The notes under the pieces were generated by a model, which saw nothing but the letters and a program-made list of their open reading frames with translations, was not told the DNA's origin and did no database searches. A program made the position numbers and the translations under genes. 64,000 nt of DNA from Myxococcales bacterium. GTDB lineage: Bacteria; Myxococcota; Myxococcia; Myxococcales; Myxococcaceae. This document shows positions 49,377-58,480 of this stretch, piece after piece (the first letter of the stretch is position 1; each line of letters opens with the position of its first letter). The stretch is taken from the NCBI GenBank assembly GCA_030681895.1, contig JAUXRI010000177.1, positions 19,968 to 83,967 of the forward strand. The letters run 5' to 3'.

Positions 49377-52300
49377 ATCCCTGCCTGGGTGACTACGGGT
49401 TGGGTCTTCAACACATCGTCGAGGGCGCGCATGAACTCGGCCACGTTGATGGGCTTGGTGAGGTAGCGGACGAAGCCGGCGGCGAGGCCTCGCTTGACGT
49501 CGCCGGCCATGGCGTTGGCGCTGATGGCCAGCACAGGAATGCCAGCGGTGCGCGGGTCGCGCTGCAGCCGTTGGAGCGCCTGATAGCCATCCATTCCCGG
49601 CAGGTTCACGTCCATCAGCACGACGTGAGGGTGGTGAGAACGAGCCAGCTCGAGGCCGGCTTCGGCGGTGATCGCGGTCAACAGCTCCATGGCCGGCCGG
49701 CGCGCGATGAGCTGCGCGACGAGCTCGAGGTTGGCGAGGTTGTCTTCGACGTAGAGCACCGTATGTCGGCCGTCGCCCTCGCGGGGCTGGCTCGTCGCCA
49801 TCACGTCGTCGAAGGCGTCCAGGTGAGGCGCGGCCGACGTGGCCAGCTCGAACCAGAACGAGCTGCCCGTGCCGGGGCTGCTCTCGACGCCGATCACGCC
49901 GCCCATCATCTCGACCAGCATCTTGCTCATCACCAGGCCGATCCCCGTCCCCTCGACGGTGCCGGCCTCGTGCCCCAGACGATTGAAGGCCTGAAAGAGC
50001 TGGGCGAGTTCTTCTTCGCCAAGCCCTTCGCCGGTGTCGCGAACCGTGATGCGCGTGCGCTCCGGGCGTGCCTCGAGCTCGACGTCGATCGACCCGCCGT
50101 GCCGGTTGTATTTGACCGCGTTCGACAGCAGGTTGATCAGCACCTGCTTGAGCCGGGTGCGGTCGGCGAGGACGAACTGCGGTGAGGCCAGGGTTGGAAA
50201 GGTGAGCGTGAGGCCGCGCTGCTTCGCCTGTTGGCCGATGATGGCCCGGGTCTCGACGAACACCTCGGCCAGACCCACCGGCTCGACCGACAGGGTGAGC
50301 TTCCCCGACTCGACGACGGACAGATCGAGGATCTCGTTGACCAGCTTGAGCAGGTACCAGCCGGCCTTGAGGATCTGCTGAATGCTGCCCAGCTGCGACT
50401 GCGACGGCGCGGGCATTTCGGTTTCCATCAACTGCGCGAAGCCGAGAATGGCGTTGAGCGGCGAACGGAGCTCGTGGCTCATGCTCGAGAGGAACTCCGA
50501 CTTCGCCAGGTTGGCCTTGTCAGCGCCCTTGCGGGCCGATTCGAGCTCGATGTTCTTGTCCGAGAGCACGGCGTCGAGGCGTTTGCGCTCGGTGACGTCG
50601 CGCGCAGCGGCGAAGACGCCCTGCAGGGTGCGGTCGCGATCGTAGAAGGTGGCCGCGTTGTACGAGACCACCGTCTGCTTCCCGTCGCGGCCGCGCGCAG
50701 TCAACTCGTAGTCGGCGACCGTCTTCTCGCTCAAGACCAGCTTGATGCCGGCGGCCGCGCGCTCGGGGTCGGTGAAGTACTGCTTGAAGGGCGCGCCGAT
50801 CAGCTCGTCGCGGGTGGCCGCGGTGAGCGCCTCCATCTGCTTGTTGACGTCGGTGATGATGCCCGACGGGTCGGTGGTCATCAGCGCGTCGGGGTTCGAT
50901 TCGAGCAGAGAGCGTGTGTAGAACTGATGATCGCGCAGCCGCTGCGCCAGCTTCTCCTGCTCTGCTTCGAGGTGTTTGCGCGCCGTGTTGTCGGTGCCGA
51001 TGAGCAGATAGCCGATGGTCTTCCCTGCGGCGCTTCGCAACACAGACACCGCGACGACGGCGGGAAGGCGGCTGCCGTCTTTGCGGATGTAGGTCAGCTC
51101 ATAGATGTCTTCGATGCCGCGTGTAGCCTTGAACACCAGTGCCTCGAAACCAGGCGTGATCGGCGTGCCGAGTTCGCTGCTCAATGCCTTGGCGCGCTCG
51201 ATCACTTCCTGCGGGTCGGAGATGTCGGCCGGGGTGATCTTGTTCATCACGTCGGCAGCGGTGTAGCCCAGCATGCGTTCGGCCCCGACGTTGAAGATCT
51301 GGATGACGCCCCTCGCGTCCGTGGCGATACTGGAGAAATTGGCGCTGTCAAAAATCGCTTTCTGCAAGGCACCCGCCTTGAGCAGGGCCTCTTCCGCCTG
51401 TTTGCGTGCGGTGGTATCCCTCAAAATGCCCGTGTAGTAACGCTCACCGCCCAATGACATTTCGCTGACGGTCATCTCCAGGGGGAACAATCGGCCATCC
51501 TTGCGCCGGCCCACGGTCTCGCGGCCGATGCCCATGGCCCGCACTTCATCGCTCACGCTGTCGAAATCAAGCAGCCCGCTGGATGGCCCTCGATCCAGCT
51601 CGGGGATGAGGAGGCTGAAGCCTTGCCCGATGAGATCTTCCGAGGCGTAGCCGAACATCCGCTCAGCGGATGGATTCACGGTTTTGATGACGCCCCCCTG
51701 GGCGTGAAGGGTGATGATGCCGTCCACCACGGAATTGAGCACCGTCTGAATGAGGGCGGCGCTGTCGCGCAGGGCCTGCTGGGAGGCATATTCCTCCGTG
51801 ACATCACGGAAGATCAGCACGGCTCCGATCACCTGATCATCGCGGTCACGGATCGGCGCGCAACTATCCGAGATGGCGCACTCGCTGCCATCAAGGGCAA
51901 TCAGCACCGTGTGATTGGCCAGGCCCAGGATCGTGCCGTGAGCCAAGGTCGCCAGGACCGGGATCGTGGCCGGTTGGCGGGTTTCCTGGTTGATGATATT
52001 GAAAACGGCTTTCACCGGGTGGCCGATGGCATTGGCCTGGGTCCAGCCCGTCAGCCGTTCAGCCACGGGATTCATGCGCGTCACACAGGCCATGGTATCG
52101 GTGGCGATCACCGCATCGCCGATGGAGTTGAGCGTGACGGCGAAGTTCTGCTCGCTGGCATGCAGGGTGACATTGACTGATTGCAAGCGCCGGTTGGCCT
52201 CTTCCTGGAGCTTGAGCAAATGCTCTGTTTCGCGATGAACCAGCTCACGGAGCCGTTGTTGAGTCCGATGATGGATCCAATAGACAAACCAGAGCGCCAC

Positions 52301-52939
52301 CAACAGCGTCAGCACGCTCACGGCCACGATGATGGCAAACAAACGGCCCATGCGCGCCTGGAACGCCGCTTCGATCTGGGCCAGCGCGCCTTCCTGAATC
52401 TGGATGTAGGCGCCGATTTCCGTGCGAATCGAATCCATCAAGCGCTTGCCCTGACCACTGCTTACCGCCGCCACGGCGGCGGCTCCATCCTGGTTGCGAC
52501 GCAACCTGATGACCTGGGCCATGCCTGCCAGCTTGGCCTCCATCAGGGGTGCCAGGGCGTCCAGGTGTACTTGCGCCGCACGGATGTGGGTGCGTTGCCG
52601 CAGTTCCTCCAGTTGGCCCTGGACGCTGCCCTGGACAAGCACATACGGATCCAGATAGGTTTCATCTCCAGTCAAGACATAGCCGCGCTGACTGGTTTCG
52701 GCATCACTCAGCGAAGACAGCAAGGTCCCCGCGCGGACCAGGACTTCAAAGGTGTGCTTCCGTGCCAGGGCCGCGCCCTTGATCTGGGTGAAGGCCCAGA
52801 ACGAGGGCACCACCACCAGCGCAACCAGAAGGAGGGCTCCGACAAGCGAAGCCATGCTTCTGGAAGTCACTTTCGACGCCCATCCATCCGCAGTATCAGC
52901 GGGGATGGAAAGGGCGGGGTCGCGGATGGGTTTGGACAT
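49373..52939 (-). CDS. CHASE3-multi-PAS hybrid histidine kinase, possibly chimeric
   Basis: The 1188-residue protein has a membrane helix (about 30-50), a CHASE3 sensor, a second helix (about 203-225), four PAS/PAC units (about 265-385, 390-515, 525-655, 670-800), HisKA with SSMSHELRSPLNAIL, an ATPase domain (NLLSNAVKYN, DTGEGLGEEE, EGTGIGLVM) and a receiver (VVLMDVNLPGMDGY). Codon and base style change within the gene: the C-terminal part (below about 51.0 kb) matches the left genome; the N-terminal part (above about 51.3 kb) matches the right genome. The PAS blocks around the change (ATDARGVIQIFNVGAERMLG; TPADISDPQEV) are, from memory, very widely shared among environmental bacteria. See findings. 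Confidence 0.85.
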   Translation of the reverse strand: MSKPIRDPALSIPADTADGWASKVTSRSMASLVGALLLVALVVVPSFWAFTQIKGAALARKHTFEVLVRAGTLLSSLSDAETSQRGYVLTGDETYLDPYVLVQGSVQGQLEELRQRTHIRAAQVHLDALAPLMEAKLAGMAQVIRLRRNQDGAAAVAAVSSGQGKRLMDSIRTEIGAYIQIQEGALAQIEAAFQARMGRLFAIIVAVSVLTLLVALWFVYWIHHRTQQRLRELVHRETEHLLKLQEEANRRLQSVNVTLHASEQNFAVTLNSIGDAVIATDTMACVTRMNPVAERLTGWTQANAIGHPVKAVFNIINQETRQPATIPVLATLAHGTILGLANHTVLIALDGSECAISDSCAPIRDRDDQVIGAVLIFRDVTEEYASQQALRDSAALIQTVLNSVVDGIITLHAQGGVIKTVNPSAERMFGYASEDLIGQGFSLLIPELDRGPSSGLLDFDSVSDEVRAMGIGRETVGRRKDGRLFPLEMTVSEMSLGGERYYTGILRDTTARKQAEEALLKAGALQKAIFDSANFSSIATDARGVIQIFNVGAERMLGYTAADVMNKITPADISDPQEVIERAKALSSELGTPITPGFEALVFKATRGIEDIYELTYIRKDGSRLPAVVAVSVLRSAAGKTIGYLLIGTDNTARKHLEAEQEKLAQRLRDHQFYTRSLLESNPDALMTTDPSGIITDVNKQMEALTAATRDELIGAPFKQYFTDPERAAAGIKLVLSEKTVADYELTARGRDGKQTVVSYNAATFYDRDRTLQGVFAAARDVTERKRLDAVLSDKNIELESARKGADKANLAKSEFLSSMSHELRSPLNAILGFAQLMETEMPAPSQSQLGSIQQILKAGWYLLKLVNEILDLSVVESGKLTLSVEPVGLAEVFVETRAIIGQQAKQRGLTLTFPTLASPQFVLADRTRLKQVLINLLSNAVKYNRHGGSIDVELEARPERTRITVRDTGEGLGEEELAQLFQAFNRLGHEAGTVEGTGIGLVMSKMLVEMMGGVIGVESSPGTGSSFWFELATSAAPHLDAFDDVMATSQPREGDGRHTVLYVEDNLANLELVAQLIARRPAMELLTAITAEAGLELARSHHPHVVLMDVNLPGMDGYQALQRLQRDPRTAGIPVLAISANAMAGDVKRGLAAGFVRYLTKPINVAEFMRALDDVLKTQPVVTQAGM

Positions 52940-53074
52940 GGGCCGGCCTCTGAAATAACCGCGAATTGGATGGCGGATCGCGAGGCCGATGGTGCGAATG
53001 ACACCCCACCTAACTTATATCCCGCAAACCTCAGAGGGGACGGAACAATCGTCCGGCCCCTCTGCGAATTCTGG

Positions 53075-54181
53075 TTACGGAGCGGGTGCGACCACGGTAC
53101 TCCCGTCAATGGTGACCGCCGTCTGGGCCAGCAGCCTGCCGTTGATTGACGCGCCCGTCCGAAGGGCTACTGCTGTTTGGGTCAGCACGACCCCCTCGCA
53201 GTGGGCGGTCGTGCCGAGTTCAACACCACCGGAAACCTGCCAGAAGATGTTCTTGGGAAGAGCCCCCCCGGCCAGGAGGATCTTCGTGCCACTGCTCATG
53301 GTCAGAGTCTGGGCGATCTGGAAGATCCAGACGTCCGTGGCACTGCCATTGAGCGTGACATCCACCGGGATCAGCAGACCGGTGCCCCATTTGTAGACGC
53401 CCGGGATGAGGGTCATTCCCCCGATGTTTCCAGCACCCAGCTCCGTGACGCCGGGTGCGCGCCCCGCAGCATCGGTGAAGGCAAGCTGCATGTCGCCGAT
53501 GGCCGTGGTCAGATTCGACGGGGTGGGCACCGCATAGTCGGCCGCATACACCTTCCCGACGACCTGTGTGGAAGTTGAGAACACATTCGTGGCATCCGCG
53601 ATCAACGAGAATCCCGTGATGTAGGTGGCCGCGGCGGGGCTGACGCCAATGTTTCCCGTGACGGCCGAGGCCGGCACGGTCGAGATGCCACTTTTTGCGA
53701 GAATCGCAAAGGTACCGGCTGTTCCGAGATCCACGGGGAGCCCGGCCGCCAGGGTGGTGCCAGTGGTAAAGCTCCAGGTGTGCGCCGCCGCGAGGGCCAC
53801 GCCCGAGGCGCTCTTGGCCCCGGTGGTGATCGTCGCGGTGTACACGCTGTTGCTGGCGAGGTGGGCCGCCGGCCAGAACACGGCCTTCGCATTGGCGTAG
53901 ATCACCGTGCCCGGGATCGGCGTTGCCGCCGTTCCGGAGGTCAGGGTGAAGGTCGTTGTGCTGAGCGTGGCGCTGCTCATCGCCTCGCTGAAGGTGACGC
54001 TGGCGTTTTCGTTGATGGGGACACCGGTGCCGCCGCTGAGGGGGGTGTTGGAAAGGACCGTGGGCGCCTTCGGGGGTGGGGGCGGAGCCTCCACGCTAGA
54101 GCCTCCACAGGCGATGAGCGAGAACAGCAGCAGGAAAGCGGCTCCTGGTATCAAACAAGACCTTTTCAAATTCGATATCAT
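53075..54181 (-). CDS. Ice-binding (DUF3494) lipoprotein with an Ig-like domain
   Basis: The 368-residue protein starts MISNLKRSCLIPGAAFLLLF with lipobox LIAC; a longer frame lacks a sensible start. Residues about 40-145 are a Big_5/SbsA-type Ig domain (GTGVPINENASVTFSEAMS; HTWSFTTG). From about 150 to the end is a DUF3494 ice-binding beta-helix: LGTAGTFAILAKSGISTVP, VTGNIGVSPAAATYITGF, LIPGVYKWGTGLLIP, WIFQIAQTLTMSSGTKI and TTAHCEGVVLTQTAVALRTG. Such proteins adsorb to ice and limit recrystallisation, or anchor cells to ice. An AT-rich region of about 350 bases lies upstream. Confidence 0.92.
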   Translation of the reverse strand: MISNLKRSCLIPGAAFLLLFSLIACGGSSVEAPPPPPKAPTVLSNTPLSGGTGVPINENASVTFSEAMSSATLSTTTFTLTSGTAATPIPGTVIYANAKAVFWPAAHLASNSVYTATITTGAKSASGVALAAAHTWSFTTGTTLAAGLPVDLGTAGTFAILAKSGISTVPASAVTGNIGVSPAAATYITGFSLIADATNVFSTSTQVVGKVYAADYAVPTPSNLTTAIGDMQLAFTDAAGRAPGVTELGAGNIGGMTLIPGVYKWGTGLLIPVDVTLNGSATDVWIFQIAQTLTMSSGTKILLAGGALPKNIFWQVSGGVELGTTAHCEGVVLTQTAVALRTGASINGRLLAQTAVTIDGSTVVAPAP

Positions 54182-54524
54182 GGCCAAACCCCATGGTTGT
54201 CGTGCGTGATGGCAAGGGAATAGCACCCCGACCGCCGGTGGGGTGGGGAGCATCCAATCTGTGGTACAAGCGAATGTTGTTCCAATACAATAAATATATT
54301 ATTTATAACAATTTAAATAAATATTTTGCATCCACCAAAAGCAAACAATCAATCATAGTGAAGTGCTGCCTGCTTCAATTTGAACGGTCCAGCCAGCCAG
54401 GAGCGCGCCATCCAGAAGGCCAGCCTGACGAGGCGCTGACTTGTCCTCACTTTAAAAGGTTGCCGTACGACCGCTCGCGGCGCGGCTCGTCGCATCGCCT
54501 GGGGGGAATCCAGCAAAAATTCGG
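54182..54524. promoter_or_regulatory. AT-rich intergenic region upstream of the ice-binding gene
   Basis: The stretch at about 54280-54360 is far richer in A/T than its surroundings, with TTGTTA/TATTGT-like words on the minus strand. It should hold the promoter of the ice-binding gene. No RNA gene or open frame supported. Confidence 0.5.
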
Positions 54525-55862
54525 TTATCCAGGCGCCCCGGGTATGTCCGGAAGGACCGGATGATTCTCTTCGTACCTTCGATCCACCGAGATCTCGGCC
54601 GCGATGGCCGCCGCCTCTTCCACAGCCACACCCTCGGTGCGGCGCTCGTACTCTTCCTCCGCGAGGTCATCCCGGGCACGCTGGGCGGTGGTCGCGACCT
54701 GCTCCTGCTCCCCCGGCAGCTCCACCCTCAATTCTTCGATGAGCATCATGATCGTCGCCGCCACCGGCAACGCCAGGAGCGCGCCGAGCAGCCCCATCAG
54801 GGTTCCCCCCGCCATGAGCGCGAAGAGCACGACCGAGGACGGAAGGCGTAGCGCCTGCCCATAGATCCTGGGAACAAGTACACGGCTCTCGAACTCCTCG
54901 TACGCCAGCATCATCGCGAGGACGATGGCCGCGGTCGTGGCGCTTTGACCAAGGGCTGCCAGGACCGCCGGTCCGACCGAGAGGATGGCGCCGATGTACG
55001 GCAGGACATCCGCGACACCCGCGAACACCGCCAACGCCATCGCATTCTCCACGCCGCACGCAGTCAAGAGGACAAACGTGAAGGAGCCTATGAGCGCAGA
55101 CGTGACCAGCTGCCCTCGGATATAGGCGCCGACGATGGTTTCCAGGTTCATCATGACGCGGGAAAGACGCATGTGGTGCGTACGGGGAATGACCGCGAAG
55201 AGCCCACCGCGCAGCCGATCGCGATCAATCATGATGTAAAGCGCGAGAAAGATGGCGCTCATTCCGTAGGCGGCCACCTCGAAGACGCGCAACGAGTAGG
55301 CGAACGCCGTCGCGCCAAGATTGTTCCCCGGGCCATCGTACCTCAGGTTCCGCAGCCAATCCGCGAGCGGTGCGCTGATCTGGAATTGGCCGAGATAGTC
55401 CGCCAGGCCCGAGCGAAAGACCGGCTCCCGCTCAAACAACGATGTGGCCTGGGCCAGCAGCGATGGGATCGTAATCGTCACGATGAGGATCGCGGCGATG
55501 GAGACCATGCTGAAGACGAATGCAATCGCAAACCAGCGCCTAACCCGCCGCGCCTCCAGCCAGCTCACCGCAGGACTCATGGTCCCGACGATGAGGAGCG
55601 CCACGGCCAGTACCAGGACGATCGGCCAAAGCCGAATGAACAACCATACCGAGGCCCCGGCGAGGATCAGCATGATGATCGTCGAAGGCGATACCTCGAA
55701 GCGCACCGTACGCGCCTTGTGGTCTGTCGAGCGCCGCCGCTCCAGGAGGGGCGGGGAAGTCGAGTGGGGTGGCTGGGGGGGCGTGACGGAACCACCGACC
55801 CTATCCGATTTGACTTCACTTGGCACGGATGGCTCCTGCGCGTTGGACGGGCGCGACCTCAT
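54525..55862 (-). CDS. AI-2E family permease (YdiK/PerM type)
   Basis: The 445-residue protein has a charged N-terminal extension, then eight or so hydrophobic segments in the PerM pattern (IMLILAGASVWLFIRLWPI; AIFLALYIMIDRDRLRGG; ALLALPVAATIMML) and the conserved middle with GAYIRGQ and ADVLPYIGAIL. An acidic C-terminal tail follows. The family exports small molecules or ions; actual cargo unknown. It is the last codirectional gene before the ice-binding gene. Confidence 0.87.
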   Translation of the reverse strand: MRSRPSNAQEPSVPSEVKSDRVGGSVTPPQPPHSTSPPLLERRRSTDHKARTVRFEVSPSTIIMLILAGASVWLFIRLWPIVLVLAVALLIVGTMSPAVSWLEARRVRRWFAIAFVFSMVSIAAILIVTITIPSLLAQATSLFEREPVFRSGLADYLGQFQISAPLADWLRNLRYDGPGNNLGATAFAYSLRVFEVAAYGMSAIFLALYIMIDRDRLRGGLFAVIPRTHHMRLSRVMMNLETIVGAYIRGQLVTSALIGSFTFVLLTACGVENAMALAVFAGVADVLPYIGAILSVGPAVLAALGQSATTAAIVLAMMLAYEEFESRVLVPRIYGQALRLPSSVVLFALMAGGTLMGLLGALLALPVAATIMMLIEELRVELPGEQEQVATTAQRARDDLAEEEYERRTEGVAVEEAAAIAAEISVDRRYEENHPVLPDIPGAPG

Positions 55863-56184
55863 GTACTTGGGTACTCCTGGGGAGGGAATTCAGTGGGTGG
55901 ATGGATGGATATCCGGCATCCACGCCGGTGAATCACTTCCAGCCCCCGGTCCTTAACGCACTTATTACGCCAAAAATTAACATTAATAAAAACATAAACT
56001 TAGAACACATCTTCGTTCGATTTGACGGAGGCTTCCAATCAATATGAAGCGCCCTCTCCATCAATGAGAGGGGCTTGCGCGGGTCCTAAAAATGCCCGGC
56101 GGCATTTTCTAACCGGAGGTGTCATTCCCCTGGGGTCGCGGTCGAAAAAGGGGACGACCGCACATCAGGGGAGCCCCGGTGAAC
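55863..56184. promoter_or_regulatory. Divergent intergenic region with AT-rich core and hairpins
   Basis: A strongly AT-rich core (about 55955-56040) separates the AI-2E permease and a small exported protein. It should contain the promoters of both. AAAATGCC and GGCATTTT (56089-56096 and 56101-56108) form an 8-bp hairpin with a 4-base loop; GCCCTCTC/GAGAGGGGC lies just before. Either could be a terminator-like or leader structure for the plus-strand gene. Confidence 0.55.
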
Positions 56185-56601
56185 ATGTCCGATCCCATCC
56201 GCTCGATCCGCCGCTTGGCACTGGGCCTGGCCCTTGTGGGAGTCGTCGCGGGGCCGGTCCAGGCTCAGGCCACGGTGGGGGTGCCTTGCGCCGTCAGGAT
56301 CCGCCCCCTCGCGGCGGCCGACTACGACCCCTCGACGGAGGTGCTTCTGCGGGGCCGGGTGATCGGACGCGAGAACGGACTGATCCTGCTTCGAATCACC
56401 GCCGGAATCGTGCGGGTGGATGCGGGTGCCTGGGGCGGGTCTGCACCGTACGAGGCCGCATCCACCGTCGAGATCCTCGCCTCCAAGCGCCAGGAAGGCG
56501 GACACCAGCGGTTCCTGGCGCGGGAGATCCGCCAGGACAGTGGCAGCGTGATGATCAGGGATGCCCGGGGCGTCCCCCTTCCGGAGACTGCCCGGCTGTA
56601 G
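56185..56601 (+). CDS. Small exported protein, unknown
   Basis: The 138-residue product has a signal peptide (RRLALGLALVGVVAGPVQAQA) and a beta-rich mature part (STEVLLRGRVIGRENGLILL; EILASKRQEGGHQRFLARE) that may be a small OB-like fold. A GGGGAG lies upstream; the alternative GTG at 56179 adds two residues. No family recognised. Confidence 0.68.
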   Translation: MSDPIRSIRRLALGLALVGVVAGPVQAQATVGVPCAVRIRPLAAADYDPSTEVLLRGRVIGRENGLILLRITAGIVRVDAGAWGGSAPYEAASTVEILASKRQEGGHQRFLAREIRQDSGSVMIRDARGVPLPETARL

Positions 56602-56629
56602 GCCCCGATCACCGGGGACACGGCTTCAT

Positions 56630-57226
56630 TCAACTCCCATCACCCCGGATCCAGTTTTTGGGGTTCGGGTCAGAAATATAGATGGGAAGGCAGTCCGGAC
56701 ACAGCCCATGGGAGATCTTCAACTCCGATCGCTGCGTGATGAAGGTTTCAAAGGTGAGCCATTTCCCCTGTTCATCACGGATGTTCTTGCAATGGGCACA
56801 GGTGGGCAGAATGCCCCGAAGGGTATGGATCTCCTGCTTGGCGCGATGGAGTGCCACGTGGACATGCACCCGGGCGAGCAGTTCGGGGATCCGGAAGGGC
56901 TTGGTGACATAGTCCACGGCCCCCGTTTCGAGCCCGGTGAGGATATCGTCGGACTCCGCCTTGGCGGTGAGGAAAATGATGGGAATACCCCGGGTGTCTG
57001 GATCCGCCTTGAACCTCCGGCAGGCTTCAATCCCATCCATGCCCGGCATGAGGATATCCAGCAGGATCAAGTCGGGTTTCTCCTTGGCAGCCAATTCCAG
57101 GGCCTGCTGGCCATCCACGGCAAGAGCCAGCTCGTACCCCTGGCCCTCCAGGATCTTGGCGAGAAGTTCAAGATTCTCTGGCGTGTCATCCACCGCCAGA
57201 ATCAGGGGGCGCTTCGCGTATTCCAC
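56630..57226 (-). CDS. Response regulator with a C-terminal zinc-finger-like module
   Basis: The 198-residue regulator starts at GTG, with AGAAGGAG six to seven bases ahead; the longer frame upstream is ignored. The receiver has LAVDDTPENLE, phospho-Asp in LILLDILMPGMDG and Lys in DYVTKPF. A short C-terminal domain has TCAHCKNIRDEQGKW and HGLCPDCLP, a four-Cys pattern often linked to receiver and PAS proteins. No DNA-binding domain. No kinase is adjacent. Confidence 0.88.
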   Translation of the reverse strand: MEYAKRPLILAVDDTPENLELLAKILEGQGYELALAVDGQQALELAAKEKPDLILLDILMPGMDGIEACRRFKADPDTRGIPIIFLTAKAESDDILTGLETGAVDYVTKPFRIPELLARVHVHVALHRAKQEIHTLRGILPTCAHCKNIRDEQGKWLTFETFITQRSELKISHGLCPDCLPIYISDPNPKNWIRGDGS

Positions 57227-57638
57227 TGACCACTCCTTCTGTTCTATTCCTCGTCGTTCCCCCTGCCGCACCTTCCGTGCCGAATTTGTGCTGTGTCGCA
57301 ACTCATTGAAAACACTACATGAATGCATGGTCCTGGCGCCATTCGCGATCCCGCCTGATTCGAGTGTTCCATCAGAATGAATTTATGATTCCGTCAATTC
57401 GAACGAGCGACCCCGAATCGCATCGGCCATCTGAACCAGCGCGCCCAGGTCCACCCAGAGAATCCTTCGAATTGAAGGTGATGGCCATTCATTTTGATTG
57501 GAAGCGATGCGGTAGGGAGTTGGTTCTAATTGTTCAAATTATTGATAATATTATTTTTATAATTTGGCCTAGAAAATGCGGATCCAGTGATTGGTTCTCT
57601 CTCAAGGCGGGGTAAACCATCACAAGAAGGAGTACAAG
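57227..57638. promoter_or_regulatory. Divergent, AT-rich intergenic region
   Basis: About 410 bases between the regulator and a small lipoprotein. The right end (about 57530-57565) is extremely AT-rich and includes TATAAT at 57558-57563, a plausible -10 for the plus-strand gene. No open frame supported. Confidence 0.5.
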
Positions 57639-57908
57639 ATGACAAACAAGATGATTGTCCTGATGTCCGCGGTCTTCATGTTTTCTGCCTGCGTGGTGGC
57701 GCCCAGGCACGGAGGCGGTTTGACCATCATCCCGATCCTGCCCACCATCGTCGAAATTGATGATGATGCCTACTACGCTCAGGGCGGCTATCACTACTTC
57801 TATTCGGATGATCGTTGGTACTACTCCGATTCAAGAAATGGCCGCCGGTCGGAACTGCCGAGATCCCATTGGCCCCGTGAAACCCGGCGCCGGGGGCATT
57901 CGCGGTAA
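57639..57908 (+). CDS. Small Tyr-rich lipoprotein
   Basis: The 89-residue product follows AGAAGGAG and begins MTNKMIVLMSAVFMFSACVV with lipobox FSAC. The mature part holds a Tyr/Asp cluster (YYAQGGYHYFYSDDRWYYSD) and a basic end with Arg/Gly. Such small lipoproteins are common in this kind of genome, with no known function. Confidence 0.8.
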   Translation: MTNKMIVLMSAVFMFSACVVAPRHGGGLTIIPILPTIVEIDDDAYYAQGGYHYFYSDDRWYYSDSRNGRRSELPRSHWPRETRRRGHSR

Positions 57909-58041
57909 CGCGGTCCCTTCCTTTCTCGCGGACGCATGGCGAGCCAACCCTTGAGGCTTCTTCCCCTTGAGGACGGCGGGGCTCCCTTTTCCCCAATATC
58001 ATCCCCCTGTTTATCTACCCATTCAGAAAACGGAAGGCGCC

Positions 58042-58263
58042 ATGAAACCCAATAACATCCTTGCCATTGTGCTGATCGCCCTGGGAATTGCGGCCTTTGC
58101 TTATCAGGGCATTACCTACACCACCCGGGAGAAGGTCGTGGATCTCGGCCCCATCCAGGTGACGGCTGATAAAACCAAAACGATTCCACTACCGCCCATT
58201 GTGGGTGTCCTCGCACTCGCGGGTGGCATCGTGCTGCTGGTCCTTGGAAACAAGAAAAGCTGA
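58042..58263 (+). CDS. Small two-helix membrane protein
   Basis: The 73-residue product (MKPNNILAIVLIALGIAAFA...) has a GGAAGG Shine-Dalgarno seven to ten bases upstream. Two membrane helices flank a short beta-like segment (KVVDLGPIQVTADKTKTIPL). No function known. Confidence 0.75.
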   Translation: MKPNNILAIVLIALGIAAFAYQGITYTTREKVVDLGPIQVTADKTKTIPLPPIVGVLALAGGIVLLVLGNKKS

Positions 58264-58324
58264 TGATTTGTAAACGTCATCGGCCCCCCGCGAAGATCTC
58301 AGAAATATAACGAAAGGAAGATAT

Positions 58325-58480
58325 ATGTTGGGAACCATCTTGATTGTCGTCTTGGTTTTGATGCTGATAGGCGCCATGCCCCGGTGGCCCCACAGCAAAG
58401 ACTGGGGGTACTACCCGAGCGGCGGGCTGGGTGTGGTCCTGATCCTTCTGATCCTTCTGCTGCTGATGGGTCGGATCTAG
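58325..58480 (+). CDS. DUF3309 miniprotein
   Basis: 51-residue membrane protein: MLGTILIVVLVLMLIGAMPR, then WPHSKDWGYYPSGGLG and a hydrophobic end LLLLMGRI. This is the DUF3309 pattern (two short helices around a WGYxPSGG turn). AGGAAG lies five bases upstream of ATG. Function unknown; family members often appear in stress loci. Confidence 0.82.
   Translation: MLGTILIVVLVLMLIGAMPRWPHSKDWGYYPSGGLGVVLILLILLLLMGRI

Noticed and set aside
54182..54524. Small RNA or origin of replication in the AT-rich spacer
   Set aside because: No hairpin, DnaA-box cluster or other signal; a promoter region is the simpler reading.
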